Source: Thermoplasmata archaeon
GTDB lineage: Archaea > Thermoplasmatota > Thermoplasmata > Thermoplasmatales > Thermoplasmataceae
Length of the DNA: 6,822 nucleotides
Direction of reading: 5' to 3'
NCBI GenBank assembly: GCA_021811635.1
Contig: JAJZNS010000059.1
Location: forward strand, 1 to 6,822
Shown here: positions 1 to 6,451 of the stretch, piece by piece
Numbering within the stretch: position 1 is the first letter of the stretch
How the letters are laid out: each line of letters begins with the position of its first letter
Made by a program: the position numbers and the translations under genes
The notes under the pieces: model-generated
What the model saw: the letters and a program-made list of their open reading frames with translations, nothing else
Told to the model about the DNA's origin: nothing
The model's database searches: none

Positions 1-677
1 ACAGCTCATACGACAGGGAAATTCCACCTGGCTATGAGGCAATTCCCCAAAATTCAGATAACAAAGGAGGGAGGCTAAGGGCGATTGATCATGTGGTTGG
101 AAACGTGGAAGAGAATAAAATGGACCCCTGGGTTGAATTCTACGTAAAAGGTATGGATTTCAGGCAGTTCATGACCTTTGACGATAAGGACATAAGCACG
201 GAATATTCCGCCCTGAGGTCTAAGGTGGTGGAATACAACGACAGGAAAATTGTATTCCCTATAAACGAGCCTGCGCTTGGGCTCAAAAAGTCACAGATAC
301 AGGAATACCTGGACTACTACAAGTCACCTGGAGTACAGCATATTGCACTGCTGACCGATAATATCGTTGAAGCTGTTTCGCAGCTAAAGAAACAGGGAAT
401 TGAATTCCTGGAGACGCCTGCCACATATTACGATACCCTTCTTGACAGGGTGGGAAAGATCGATGAGGATCTGGATGTGTTGAAACGCTACAGCATACTG
501 GTGGACAGGGATGACAAGGGCTACATGCTCCAGATATTCACAAAGCCGATAGGCGACAGGCCCACTTTCTTTTACGAGATCATACAGAGAAAGGGAGGGA
601 CATCCTTTGGAAAGGGGAACTTCAAAGCATTGTTCGAGGCAATAGAAAGGGAGCAGGCCAGAAGAGGAAATCTTTGA
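1..677 (+). CDS. hpd: 4-hydroxyphenylpyruvate dioxygenase, C-terminal part (5' end outside window)
   Basis: Hpd converts 4-hydroxyphenylpyruvate, O2 and a non-heme Fe(II) cofactor into homogentisate and CO2, the second step of tyrosine breakdown in the cytoplasm. The frame is already open at base 3 and reads through to the TGA at 675-677, so the gene is cut by the window start. The GTG at 93 lies inside the conserved block AIDHVVGNVEENKM and is not the start. All three iron ligands of the family are visible: His in DHVVGN (90-92), His in VQHIALLTDN (339-341) and Glu in FFYEIIQRKG (576-578). They are 83 and 79 residues apart, close to the usual spacing. The C-terminal signature GKGNFKALFEAIEREQARRG is intact; in this family the last helix closes the active site. 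About 225 residues are present, roughly the catalytic half of a protein usually 350-390 long. It is first in a tight run with the fumarylacetoacetase and hmgA genes. Confidence 0.96.
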   Translation, partial: SSYDREIPPGYEAIPQNSDNKGGRLRAIDHVVGNVEENKMDPWVEFYVKGMDFRQFMTFDDKDISTEYSALRSKVVEYNDRKIVFPINEPALGLKKSQIQEYLDYYKSPGVQHIALLTDNIVEAVSQLKKQGIEFLETPATYYDTLLDRVGKIDEDLDVLKRYSILVDRDDKGYMLQIFTKPIGDRPTFFYEIIQRKGGTSFGKGNFKALFEAIEREQARRGNL

Positions 678-683
678 TTGCCA

Positions 684-1529
684 ATGAAGATAGGGCGAAC
701 TTTACTTAACGGCATTGAGCGGTGGTTTTCAGTCACGATGGACGGTGCTTATATTCTTAATGTGGAAAAGCAATATCCCTGGGAATTCACGGATGAACAA
801 CTTGGGGAGAGGATTGATCTCCCTGATTCCTACTTGCCACCTTTAACTCATATATGCTCTATAAGGGATTTCTTTTCATTTGAGGGGCATGTGAGAGGTG
901 CCCGTGCAAGAAGGGGGCTGGAGGTGCCAAAGGAGTGGTATAAATTTCCGGTATTCTATTTCACAAACCCCAATGCTGTCCACGGATCTGGAAGCGAAGT
1001 TACGAAACCTAAGCATACAAGCCAAATGGATTTTGAGGCAGAATTCATGATCGTGATAGGCAAGAAGGGCATGGACATTCCCAAGCACGAAGCTATGGAT
1101 TATGTCGCTGGCATTTCGCTTGCCAACGACTGGAGTGCGCGCGACATCCAGATGGAGGAAATCAAGGTTGGGCTGGGCCCGGCAAAGGGGAAGGACTTTG
1201 CACTTAGCCTCGGACCGTTGCTGCTTACCGGGGATGATTTGCACTCACACTGCCACGCAGACCAGATAGATCTCGATCTGGAAGTGAGCGTAAACGGGAA
1301 GAAAGTATCATCCGGGAACCTTAATCTGGCATACTGGTCATTTCCTGATATGATAGCTAGGGCTTCGCAGGACTGTTTCCTGTATCCGGGCGATATAATC
1401 ATGTCCGGAACTATCGAAAAGGGTTGCATCCTTGAAATTGGGAGCGACGTTGTACCATGGCTTGAGCGTGGAGATACCGTAACACTGCATTCAAATAGCA
1501 TCGGAGACTTATTCAATATAATAGGGTGA
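684..1529 (+). CDS. fahA: Fumarylacetoacetase (short, FAH family)
   Basis: Predicted to split fumarylacetoacetate into fumarate and acetoacetate, the last step of the homogentisate pathway. Numbering from ATG 684 (281 aa), the active-site pattern of animal FAH is recognisable: Asp62 and His69 in RDFFSFEGH (same spacing as metal-binding Asp and catalytic His in FAH), Glu118/Glu120 in DFEAEFMIVIG (metal), Asp149, Arg153 and Gln156 in NDWSARDIQ, then GLGPAKGK with Lys170. Near the end PGDIIMSGTI matches the family PGD..SGT motif. The NDWSARDIQ...LGP..GK block favours a true fumarylacetoacetase over the many generic FAA-hydrolase relatives. It lacks the ~120-residue N-terminal domain of animal FAH. 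A TTG at 678 would add two residues and directly abut the hpd stop. I prefer ATG 684, since homologous sequence begins at MKIGR. It sits 6 bases after hpd and 4 before hmgA, so co-expression is likely. Acting on a related acylpyruvate remains possible. Confidence 0.88.
   Translation: MKIGRTLLNGIERWFSVTMDGAYILNVEKQYPWEFTDEQLGERIDLPDSYLPPLTHICSIRDFFSFEGHVRGARARRGLEVPKEWYKFPVFYFTNPNAVHGSGSEVTKPKHTSQMDFEAEFMIVIGKKGMDIPKHEAMDYVAGISLANDWSARDIQMEEIKVGLGPAKGKDFALSLGPLLLTGDDLHSHCHADQIDLDLEVSVNGKKVSSGNLNLAYWSFPDMIARASQDCFLYPGDIIMSGTIEKGCILEIGSDVVPWLERGDTVTLHSNSIGDLFNIIG
1524..1529 (+). promoter_or_regulatory. Shine-Dalgarno of hmgA, overlapping the fumarylacetoacetase stop
   Basis: The bases GGGTGA match the GGTGA core complementary to the archaeal 16S rRNA 3' end and lie 4 bases before ATG 1534. 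The TGA is also the stop codon of the upstream gene, so a terminating ribosome would sit on the hmgA initiation site. This suggests translational coupling and supports ATG 1534 as the real start. The function is inferred from position only. Confidence 0.6.
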
Positions 1530-1533
1530 AAGC

Positions 1534-2673
1534 ATGTTCTATGTGAAACAGGGCAATATGCCGCAGAGCCGCCATACGTATGGGGACATAAACGGTGTGC
1601 TCAGGGAGGAGCTTTTTGGTGAGGAATCATTTGATGGGCCTTACTCATTGCTGTACCACAGCGGAGAACCAACGGAGGTAAATGCAATCGAAAAGAAAGG
1701 GAAGGATGGTATAAGGGAATCAAAGAAAATCGCTGCTCACAAGCACTACAACGCTCTGTCCTACCCGAGACAGGGCAGTTTCATTACCGGAAGGAAGGTG
1801 ATCATGTACAACGACAGGCTGAGGATCGGTACTTTGCAGCCTTCCAAGACCATGGATGTGCTAATGAGGAATGCCCTTTTTGAAACGATTTTCTTCGTGC
1901 ATCATGGTTCGGGTGAACTCTTTTCCCCCTTTGGGAATCTTAAATTTGGTAAGGGGGATTATGTTTATATCCCGAAGGGACTGACATTTCTTCTGGATTA
2001 CACGCGGGATTTCACGGCTTTCTTCCTGGAGTCCAGAGACAGGATTTCGATTCCGCCGCGCTATCTCAATATGTACGGGCAGCTCAAGGAAGGATCACCA
2101 TATTATACGCGGGACTTCAGGCATCCTGTTCTTGAAGGCTTCAGAGAGACTGGCATAAGGGACGTCTGGGTAGATTTCGATGATCACTTCATCGTCGAGA
2201 GGAGGGAGAAGACCATGTTCGACGTAGTTGGTTGGGATGGCTACCTCTACCCCTTCTCAGTGAATGTGGAATCGTTCTCCCCCATTGTCGGGAAAATTCA
2301 CATGCCGCCGCCTGTGCATGAACATTTTTCGGGAAAATCTTTCATGCTTGGCACCTTTCTACCAAGGCTTTTTGATTTTCATCCCAATGCTATCCCGATC
2401 TCTTACTACCACAACAATATAGATACTGACGAGGTGCTCTTTTACTCTACTGGGAATTTCATGAGCCGCAGGGGGATTTCTGCAGGATCCATAACAGTTC
2501 ATGTCAGGGGCATCATCCATGGCCCACAACCAGGAGCGGTTGAGGGGGCTATAGGCAAGAAATCGACGGACGAAACCGCTGTAATGATTGAGGCATACGA
2601 TCCGCTCAAATTCACAGAATTTGCCGACACAATTGAGGATGATTCATACATGAAGTCATGGATCAGGAAGTAG
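1534..2673 (+). CDS. hmgA: Homogentisate 1,2-dioxygenase
   Basis: Ring-cleaving Fe(II) dioxygenase that turns homogentisate and O2 into maleylacetoacetate. The N-terminus is typical of microbial HmgA: MFYVKQGNMPQSRHT, then REELFGEESFDGPYSLLYH. The cupin-fold metal site is in the C-terminal third: His293 in YYHNNIDTDE, Glu300 at its end, and His329 in IIHGPQPG. His293 and His329 are 36 residues apart, the same as human His335/His371. HMPPPVHEH (256-264) corresponds to the stretch carrying the catalytic His, probably His262. The length of 379 aa fits the shorter bacterial/archaeal form; animal enzymes are about 445. A good Shine-Dalgarno overlaps the stop of the preceding gene, fixing the start at ATG 1534. 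It is third in the hpd-fahA-hmgA run and uses the product of Hpd. No frameshift or loss of a key residue is seen. Confidence 0.96.
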   Translation: MFYVKQGNMPQSRHTYGDINGVLREELFGEESFDGPYSLLYHSGEPTEVNAIEKKGKDGIRESKKIAAHKHYNALSYPRQGSFITGRKVIMYNDRLRIGTLQPSKTMDVLMRNALFETIFFVHHGSGELFSPFGNLKFGKGDYVYIPKGLTFLLDYTRDFTAFFLESRDRISIPPRYLNMYGQLKEGSPYYTRDFRHPVLEGFRETGIRDVWVDFDDHFIVERREKTMFDVVGWDGYLYPFSVNVESFSPIVGKIHMPPPVHEHFSGKSFMLGTFLPRLFDFHPNAIPISYYHNNIDTDEVLFYSTGNFMSRRGISAGSITVHVRGIIHGPQPGAVEGAIGKKSTDETAVMIEAYDPLKFTEFADTIEDDSYMKSWIRK

Positions 2674-2700
2674 GAATGTATTCAGGCATTGAAGATCACG

Positions 2701-2715
2701 GGAAAAGTAATATAT
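2701..2715 (+). promoter_or_regulatory. BRE/TATA promoter of the aminotransferase gene
   Basis: GGAAAAG (BRE-like, 2701-2707) is followed by TAATATAT (2708-2715), centred about 26 bases before ATG 2737. That is the archaeal TATA-to-start-site distance, so the transcript would be leaderless and begin at or next to the ATG. It lies in the 63-base gap after hmgA and is the only AT-rich box between the genes in the left half of the window. The call rests on sequence and spacing only. Confidence 0.6.
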
Positions 2716-2736
2716 CCACTTTTTCGATGTGAAACG

Positions 2737-3909
2737 ATGGTTTCCAGCAGGCTCTCCAGCATCAACAAATCCGCATCCCTCGCACTTACCAGGGTGGCAG
2801 CTGATTTCAAGCAGAAGGGAATAAAGGTCTACAACTTCGGTATTGGTGAGCCGGATTTCACCACCCCTGAGGGAATAATAAATGCCTCCTATGATGGCGC
2901 AAGAAGAGGGATGACCCATTACACCCCATCTTCCGGGCTGCCCCAGCTCCGCCAGGCGATAGCCGAGAAACTTACTGTTTTCAACGGAATCCCCGGCGCT
3001 CTTGCGGAGGAAGTGGTCGTCACGCCTACGAAATTTGCGCTGTATGCCTCTCTCCTTGCGCTGCTGGAGCCAGGCGATGGGGTCCTAATCCCGGAACCAT
3101 ACTATCTGTCGTATCCGGACATAGTCAGACTTGCGGGGGGAAAGGCGCTTCCTTTCCCACTTCCGTGCGATTACGCTTTCGATCTTGAAGCAGCCGAAGA
3201 CCTTGTGACTCCGAGAACAAAAGTCATGATATTCAACAGCCCGGTCAATCCAACGGGGAAAGTATATTCTGAGAAGGACATAAGGAAGTTGTCAGATTTC
3301 GTGATCGAACATGATCTGATGCTTATTTCCGATGAGATATATGAATACATAATCTTCAAGGGCAAGCACTTTTCCCCTGCCTCAATCCCCGAGATGAGGG
3401 AACGGACCGTCACCGTTTCAGGGTTCAGCAAATCCCATGCAATGACAGGCTGGAGAATAGGATATCTCCATGCACCTGAGGAGATAGCGAATGCGTGTGA
3501 TCTTATTCAGCAGCAGACCATTACCTGCGCCCCGTCCATCTCCCAGGTGGCAGCCATAGAAGCGCTGAAAGACAGTGAATCCCCGAGGAAATTTACTGCA
3601 GAATTCAAAGAGAGAAGGGATATCGTGGTGAAGATGCTGAACGAGATTGATGGGATAAACGTGATTGAACCCGAGGGCACCTTTTATGCATTTCCGCATT
3701 TCGATTTGCATTTTGGATCCGAAAGATTTTCCAGTGATCTCCTGAAGGAACGCCACGTTGCGGTCACACCTGGAAGGGCTTTCGGCGAGAGATTTGACGA
3801 CCATTTCAGGTTATCCTTTGCTGCAAAGGAGGAAGACCTTGTAAAGGGTATTGAGGAACTGGGAAATTTCATGAAAACAAGAAAGGCGGAACAAACTGCA
3901 GGATCTTAA
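2737..3909 (+). CDS. PLP-dependent class I/II aminotransferase (probably aromatic/tyrosine or aspartate)
   Basis: Fold-type I aminotransferase, 390 aa from ATG 2737. Visible motifs in order: NFGIGEPDFTTPEGI near the N-terminus, NSPVNPTG with Asn171 (PLP ring contact), SDEIYEYI with Asp199 and Tyr202 (cofactor N1 and O3'), SGFSKSHAMTGWRIGYL with Lys232 as the Schiff-base lysine, and FRLSFA with Arg358, which holds the substrate alpha-carboxylate. An in-frame TTG at 2689 would add 16 residues, but these overlap the TATA box and precede the normal family start (SSRLSSINKSASL), so I reject it. Placement after hpd-fahA-hmgA suggests it makes 4-hydroxyphenylpyruvate from tyrosine with 2-oxoglutarate. 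Sequence alone cannot separate tyrosine from aspartate or broad specificity. Its own promoter allows expression apart from the pathway operon, for example in amino acid synthesis. Confidence 0.93.
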   Translation: MVSSRLSSINKSASLALTRVAADFKQKGIKVYNFGIGEPDFTTPEGIINASYDGARRGMTHYTPSSGLPQLRQAIAEKLTVFNGIPGALAEEVVVTPTKFALYASLLALLEPGDGVLIPEPYYLSYPDIVRLAGGKALPFPLPCDYAFDLEAAEDLVTPRTKVMIFNSPVNPTGKVYSEKDIRKLSDFVIEHDLMLISDEIYEYIIFKGKHFSPASIPEMRERTVTVSGFSKSHAMTGWRIGYLHAPEEIANACDLIQQQTITCAPSISQVAAIEALKDSESPRKFTAEFKERRDIVVKMLNEIDGINVIEPEGTFYAFPHFDLHFGSERFSSDLLKERHVAVTPGRAFGERFDDHFRLSFAAKEEDLVKGIEELGNFMKTRKAEQTAGS

Positions 3910-3973
3910 GGTCGACGAAGGAATCTATTTTTCGGATCTTGGCTGCATCTATCTTAGCGAAGCGAAAGCTGCA

Positions 3974-4645
3974 GTGGTTTCGGACCTGCATCTTGGATTC
4001 GAGGAGGAAATGAACCTGCATGGGCTGTTCCTGCCAAAGATGCAGCTCAAGCACATAGAATCAAGAATAGACAGCATAATTGACAGATATAACCCTGAAT
4101 CACTCATTATAAATGGCGATTTCAAGCAGGAATTCTCGAGGAATCTCCCGCAGGAATGGGACGACATAATCCATTTCATTGACAGGTACGCCGATAAGCT
4201 GAATCTGAAGTTCGTCAGGGGAAATCACGACAATTATCTTCTTACAATACTGAACCGGCGCGGCATAGACCTGTACGAGTACTACGAGACCGAATCCTTC
4301 TATATTTATCACGGGGACAGGGATCGGGGCCTCAGAAAGACGACGATCCTTGGGCATGAACATCCTTCTCTGGTTCTGAGAGACAGAATTGGAGGGATCG
4401 TGAAAATGGGGTGCTTTGTGTATAACGCAAAGAGCAGGGTAGCCATTACACCGGCACTGAGTTTTTATTCCTCGGGAACCGACATAACACTGTCATTGCT
4501 CAGCGATGAGCACTTCACACCCGTGCTGAAGAACGTTGACGCAGGTGGATTCAGGGTTTTCGGGCTGACCGACGACTTCGGGCTGGTGGATTTTGGGCTG
4601 CTTTCTGATCTGCAGGGGGATAGGGATCAGAGGCATAACCACTGA
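3974..4645 (+). CDS. Calcineurin-like metallophosphoesterase (archaeal SbcD/Mre11-related); true start probably upstream
   Basis: A small binuclear-metal phosphoesterase related to the nuclease domain of SbcD/Mre11 and bacterial PdeM. All metal motifs are present: DLH in VSDLHLGFEEE, GDFK in IINGDFKQEFSR, GNHD in VRGNHDNYL, HGD in YIYHGDRDRG and GHEHPSLVLRD. The C-terminal family features PALSFYSSGTDI and FGLTDDFGLVDFG are also present. The substrate is unknown; family members are proposed to act on nucleic acids or nucleotides. The first standard start is GTG 3974, giving 223 aa, but it falls inside the first beta-strand just before DLH. The open frame continues back to 3875 and encodes family-like sequence (VDEGIYFSDLGCIYLSEAKA) without ATG, GTG or TTG. 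CTG 3896, with AGGCGG seven bases before it, would overlap the aminotransferase gene by 14 bases and is a candidate. No separate promoter is seen, so it probably reads on from the aminotransferase. Its 3' end overlaps hemA. Confidence 0.88.
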   Translation: MVSDLHLGFEEEMNLHGLFLPKMQLKHIESRIDSIIDRYNPESLIINGDFKQEFSRNLPQEWDDIIHFIDRYADKLNLKFVRGNHDNYLLTILNRRGIDLYEYYETESFYIYHGDRDRGLRKTTILGHEHPSLVLRDRIGGIVKMGCFVYNAKSRVAITPALSFYSSGTDITLSLLSDEHFTPVLKNVDAGGFRVFGLTDDFGLVDFGLLSDLQGDRDQRHNH

Positions 4646-5807
4646 CCCCTTCCTCGACGATTTTATGCAGCGAGTCTGGTGAATCATTAGCTATTGACCT
4701 CACCAGAGTTGAAATCGGATGCATCATCTTGTTTGTAAACGAGACCATCATCCTGTCCAGCAGTTCGTCAACGTTCTTGCCCTTTGAAAACTCCTTCCTG
4801 AATTTGTAGATCTCCCCTCCTGCAATCTCCGTTGCATGGCTATAGAGGGTGCCAAGGAATTCTTCGGCCAGATGGTTCATGACTTTCCTTTCGATCTTAG
4901 CGGCCTCATCAGAAATGATCCTCTCCGCCTCCCTGATTGCATCGCTTCTTTCCCCAAGCGATCCTGTAACAAATCTGTCAAGGTCGGAAAGATCGAGGTA
5001 TACCACATTGAGCTTCGATCTTACGTCGGGATGCACGTTTGCCGGGTTGGATACGTCCACAATTATGTATCGACGAGAATCTGAAAACATGTCAGGAAAC
5101 AGAATAGGATCCTTCGAAGTCGTGGCAGCTATGACAATGTCACTTTCTGGGATCACGGACCTAAGCTCTGAATATGGGGTCACGGTTAGTCCCACCATAC
5201 TTTCCCGGGGCGGGTAGTTCCTGTAAACGAGTGAAATTTTGGAAGGAAGATACTGTGACATGGTCCTTACAAATCCCATTCCCATCTTGCCGGATCCGAT
5301 GACAGCGATTGTGGTGTCCTTCAGTGGAGAATGCTTCTTCAGCATCTCCGTGAACACAGAAGGCACAGAAACTTTCCCGTTGGAAATGCCGGTCTTTTTC
5401 CTCACCGCTTTCCCTGCACGTATAGCGCCCACGAACACCTCTGTCAGCAGTGAATTTTTCATACCTCTTTTCAGGTACTCATCGTATGCTCTTTTGACCT
5501 GCCCCAGAATTTCACCCTCTCCAACAGAAAGGGAATCAAGTCCGCTTGATACCCTCAGGAGATGGTCAAGTGCGTCGTTTCCGGTAAGGCGTTTAAGCTT
5601 ACCGTTGAGAAAAGAGAATCTTATGTCGTCGGGAGTATCAGAAACAAAATAAAATTCCAGCCTGTTACAAGTTGCCAGAAACACAAAAGGTTCCCTGCTG
5701 GTTGAACTGAAACCGCTGATCCACTGGTTTTCAGGTATCCTGAGAAATTCCTCGAGTGTGGATGCACCCATCCTGTAGGTCCACCCGATCATGCACAGTG
5801 AAGGCAT
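4551..5807 (-). CDS. hemA: Glutamyl-tRNA reductase
   Basis: Reduces glutamyl-tRNA(Glu) with NADPH to glutamate-1-semialdehyde, the first committed step of tetrapyrrole (heme) synthesis by the C5 route. Catalytic domain: Cys47 in ATCNRLEFY is the thioester nucleophile, and His82 in ALDHLLRVSSGLDS matches the active-site His of the M. kandleri enzyme. GEGEILGQVK (96-105) is the family signature, with Glu99 where Pro-Gln is usual. The NADPH domain starts at IAVIGSGKMG (167-176), followed by IVIAATTSKDP and IIVDVSNPANVHPDV. The C-terminal helical dimerisation part ends near SPDSLHKIVEEG. The last 30 residues are Pro/Arg/Lys-rich, do not look like the family, and are coded antisense to the phosphoesterase C-terminus. 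The start is ATG at 5807, with GTGAT close upstream; a second in-frame Met at 5792 is possible. Length 418 aa is normal. No other heme gene lies in the window. It is divergent from the Nudix gene. Confidence 0.95.
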   Translation of the reverse strand: MPSLCMIGWTYRMGASTLEEFLRIPENQWISGFSSTSREPFVFLATCNRLEFYFVSDTPDDIRFSFLNGKLKRLTGNDALDHLLRVSSGLDSLSVGEGEILGQVKRAYDEYLKRGMKNSLLTEVFVGAIRAGKAVRKKTGISNGKVSVPSVFTEMLKKHSPLKDTTIAVIGSGKMGMGFVRTMSQYLPSKISLVYRNYPPRESMVGLTVTPYSELRSVIPESDIVIAATTSKDPILFPDMFSDSRRYIIVDVSNPANVHPDVRSKLNVVYLDLSDLDRFVTGSLGERSDAIREAERIISDEAAKIERKVMNHLAEEFLGTLYSHATEIAGGEIYKFRKEFSKGKNVDELLDRMMVSFTNKMMHPISTLVRSIANDSPDSLHKIVEEGVSGYASDPYPPADQKAAQNPPARSRRSARKP

Positions 5808-5839
5808 TATATCACAGCAGTAGCGTTGGTATCACTGAA

Positions 5840-5852
5840 TGTTATTTAAACA
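5840..5852. promoter_or_regulatory. AT-rich box between hemA and the Nudix gene, possible shared TATA element
   Basis: TGTTATTTAAACA has matching 4-base inverted ends (TGTT/AACA) around an AT-rich core. Read on + it is centred about 27 bases before ATG 5873 and would give a leaderless Nudix transcript. Read on - it lies 33-45 bases before the hemA ATG and would give a transcript with a ~13-base leader carrying GTGAT, a Shine-Dalgarno-like site. It is the only clear TATA-like sequence in the gap. The + role is more certain than the - role. Confidence 0.5.
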
Positions 5853-5872
5853 GTACATCCATGGGTTTTGGA

Positions 5873-6352
5873 ATGGTAGAATCTGTGGCTGCTGTGGTCC
5901 TTCTGGTCAGGGATGGCTATACTCTAGTGATAAGAAGGGCAATCGTGGATGGAGACCCTTGGTCAGGTCAGATAGGGCTGCCCGGGGGTCACATGGAAAA
6001 GGGCGAGACAGCCAGGGATGCGGCGGGGCGGGAGTGTATGGAGGAGATAGGAATAGATGCGCAGATACAGAGGTCAATAGGAATATTCGAGACCCATATT
6101 TCGGGGATAGCTGTGGAGGCATTTCTCGGAACCGGCAGGATAGATGAGGCGCATGTGAACTCACCAGAGGTTTCGGACGTGATTCCCATCAGGCTCTCGG
6201 ATTTAACAAGAGTCGGTAATGAGTACCATTGCGTACTGTTGGGCAGGGATGTCATATGGGGGCTCACGTACCGGATTATGAATGCTTATTTCGAAGGCAG
6301 AAACCTGGAAACCTATGAAATTGGAAAAAGAAATTACTCTGCTGAAGGCTGA
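5873..6352 (+). CDS. Nudix hydrolase
   Basis: Hydrolyses a nucleoside diphosphate linked to another group, using Mg2+. The Nudix box is complete at residues 39-61 (G39 x5 E45 x7 R53 E54 x2 E57 E58 x G60 I61), with Cys55 where a bulkier hydrophobic residue is usual. Just before it is PWSGQIGLPGG, where the GQ...PGG pattern resembles CoA-pyrophosphatase-type Nudix enzymes. Substrate specificity is not determined by this. The N-terminal beta-strand (ESVAAVVLLVRDGYTLVIRR) is typical. I choose ATG 5873 (159 aa) because the TATA-like box lies about 27 bases upstream; ATG 5861 would add four residues (MGFG). Still longer readings would run back into hemA and carry non-family sequence. It diverges from hemA, but no functional link to heme synthesis can be claimed. 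Confidence 0.9.
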   Translation: MVESVAAVVLLVRDGYTLVIRRAIVDGDPWSGQIGLPGGHMEKGETARDAAGRECMEEIGIDAQIQRSIGIFETHISGIAVEAFLGTGRIDEAHVNSPEVSDVIPIRLSDLTRVGNEYHCVLLGRDVIWGLTYRIMNAYFEGRNLETYEIGKRNYSAEG

Positions 6353-6379
6353 TTTTCGAGAGCCCATAAATAATGTTGC

Positions 6380-6384
6380 TTTTT
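6380..6384 (+). terminator. Short T-run after the Nudix gene, candidate archaeal terminator
   Basis: Five T residues (GCTTTTTAC) lie 28 bases after the Nudix stop and before the tfb promoter. Archaeal RNA polymerase can stop at plain T-tracts without a hairpin, and the position between two separately promoted genes suits this. The run is short, so the call is weak. Confidence 0.3.
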
Positions 6385-6404
6385 ACTCCCTAAAAATTAG
6401 ATGA

Positions 6405-6424
6405 AAAGGGTTTAATATATAAAT
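6405..6424 (+). promoter_or_regulatory. BRE/TATA promoter of tfb
   Basis: A purine-rich AAAGGG stretch (BRE-like, about 6405-6410) is followed by TTTAATATATAAAT (6411-6424), the strongest TATA-like box in the window. Transcription would begin near 6443-6445, leaving a leader of under 10 bases before ATG 6452. The spacer between the Nudix stop and this ATG is 99 bases and shows no other gene. Confidence 0.65.
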
Positions 6425-6451
6425 GAATGAGGGCAGCACCGGGGAATTTTA

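Noticed and set aside
93..95. GTG that could be taken as the start of the first gene
   Set aside because: It lies inside the conserved AIDHVVGNVE block, right after the first iron-binding His; the frame is open upstream to the window edge, so this is the interior of hpd.
876..1516. Two overlapping minus-strand open frames (122 and 138 codons) inside the fumarylacetoacetase gene
   Set aside because: Their translations show no recognisable family or composition, and they are fully covered by a gene with intact catalytic motifs.
2656..2919. Minus-strand open frame of 87 codons with several Cys residues across the hmgA end and aminotransferase start
   Set aside because: It covers the aminotransferase promoter and N-terminus; the Cys pattern (CHPGKCEGCG) comes from antisense of conserved coding sequence and has no second metal-binding half.
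3418..3804. Minus-strand open frame of 128 codons inside the aminotransferase gene
   Set aside because: It is the antisense of the PLP-lysine and Arg358 regions, and its translation resembles no known protein.
5239..5652. Plus-strand open frame of 137 codons antisense to hemA
   Set aside because: Hydrophobic, Ser/Pro-rich translation typical of the reverse of a coding strand; hemA motifs occupy the other strand throughout.
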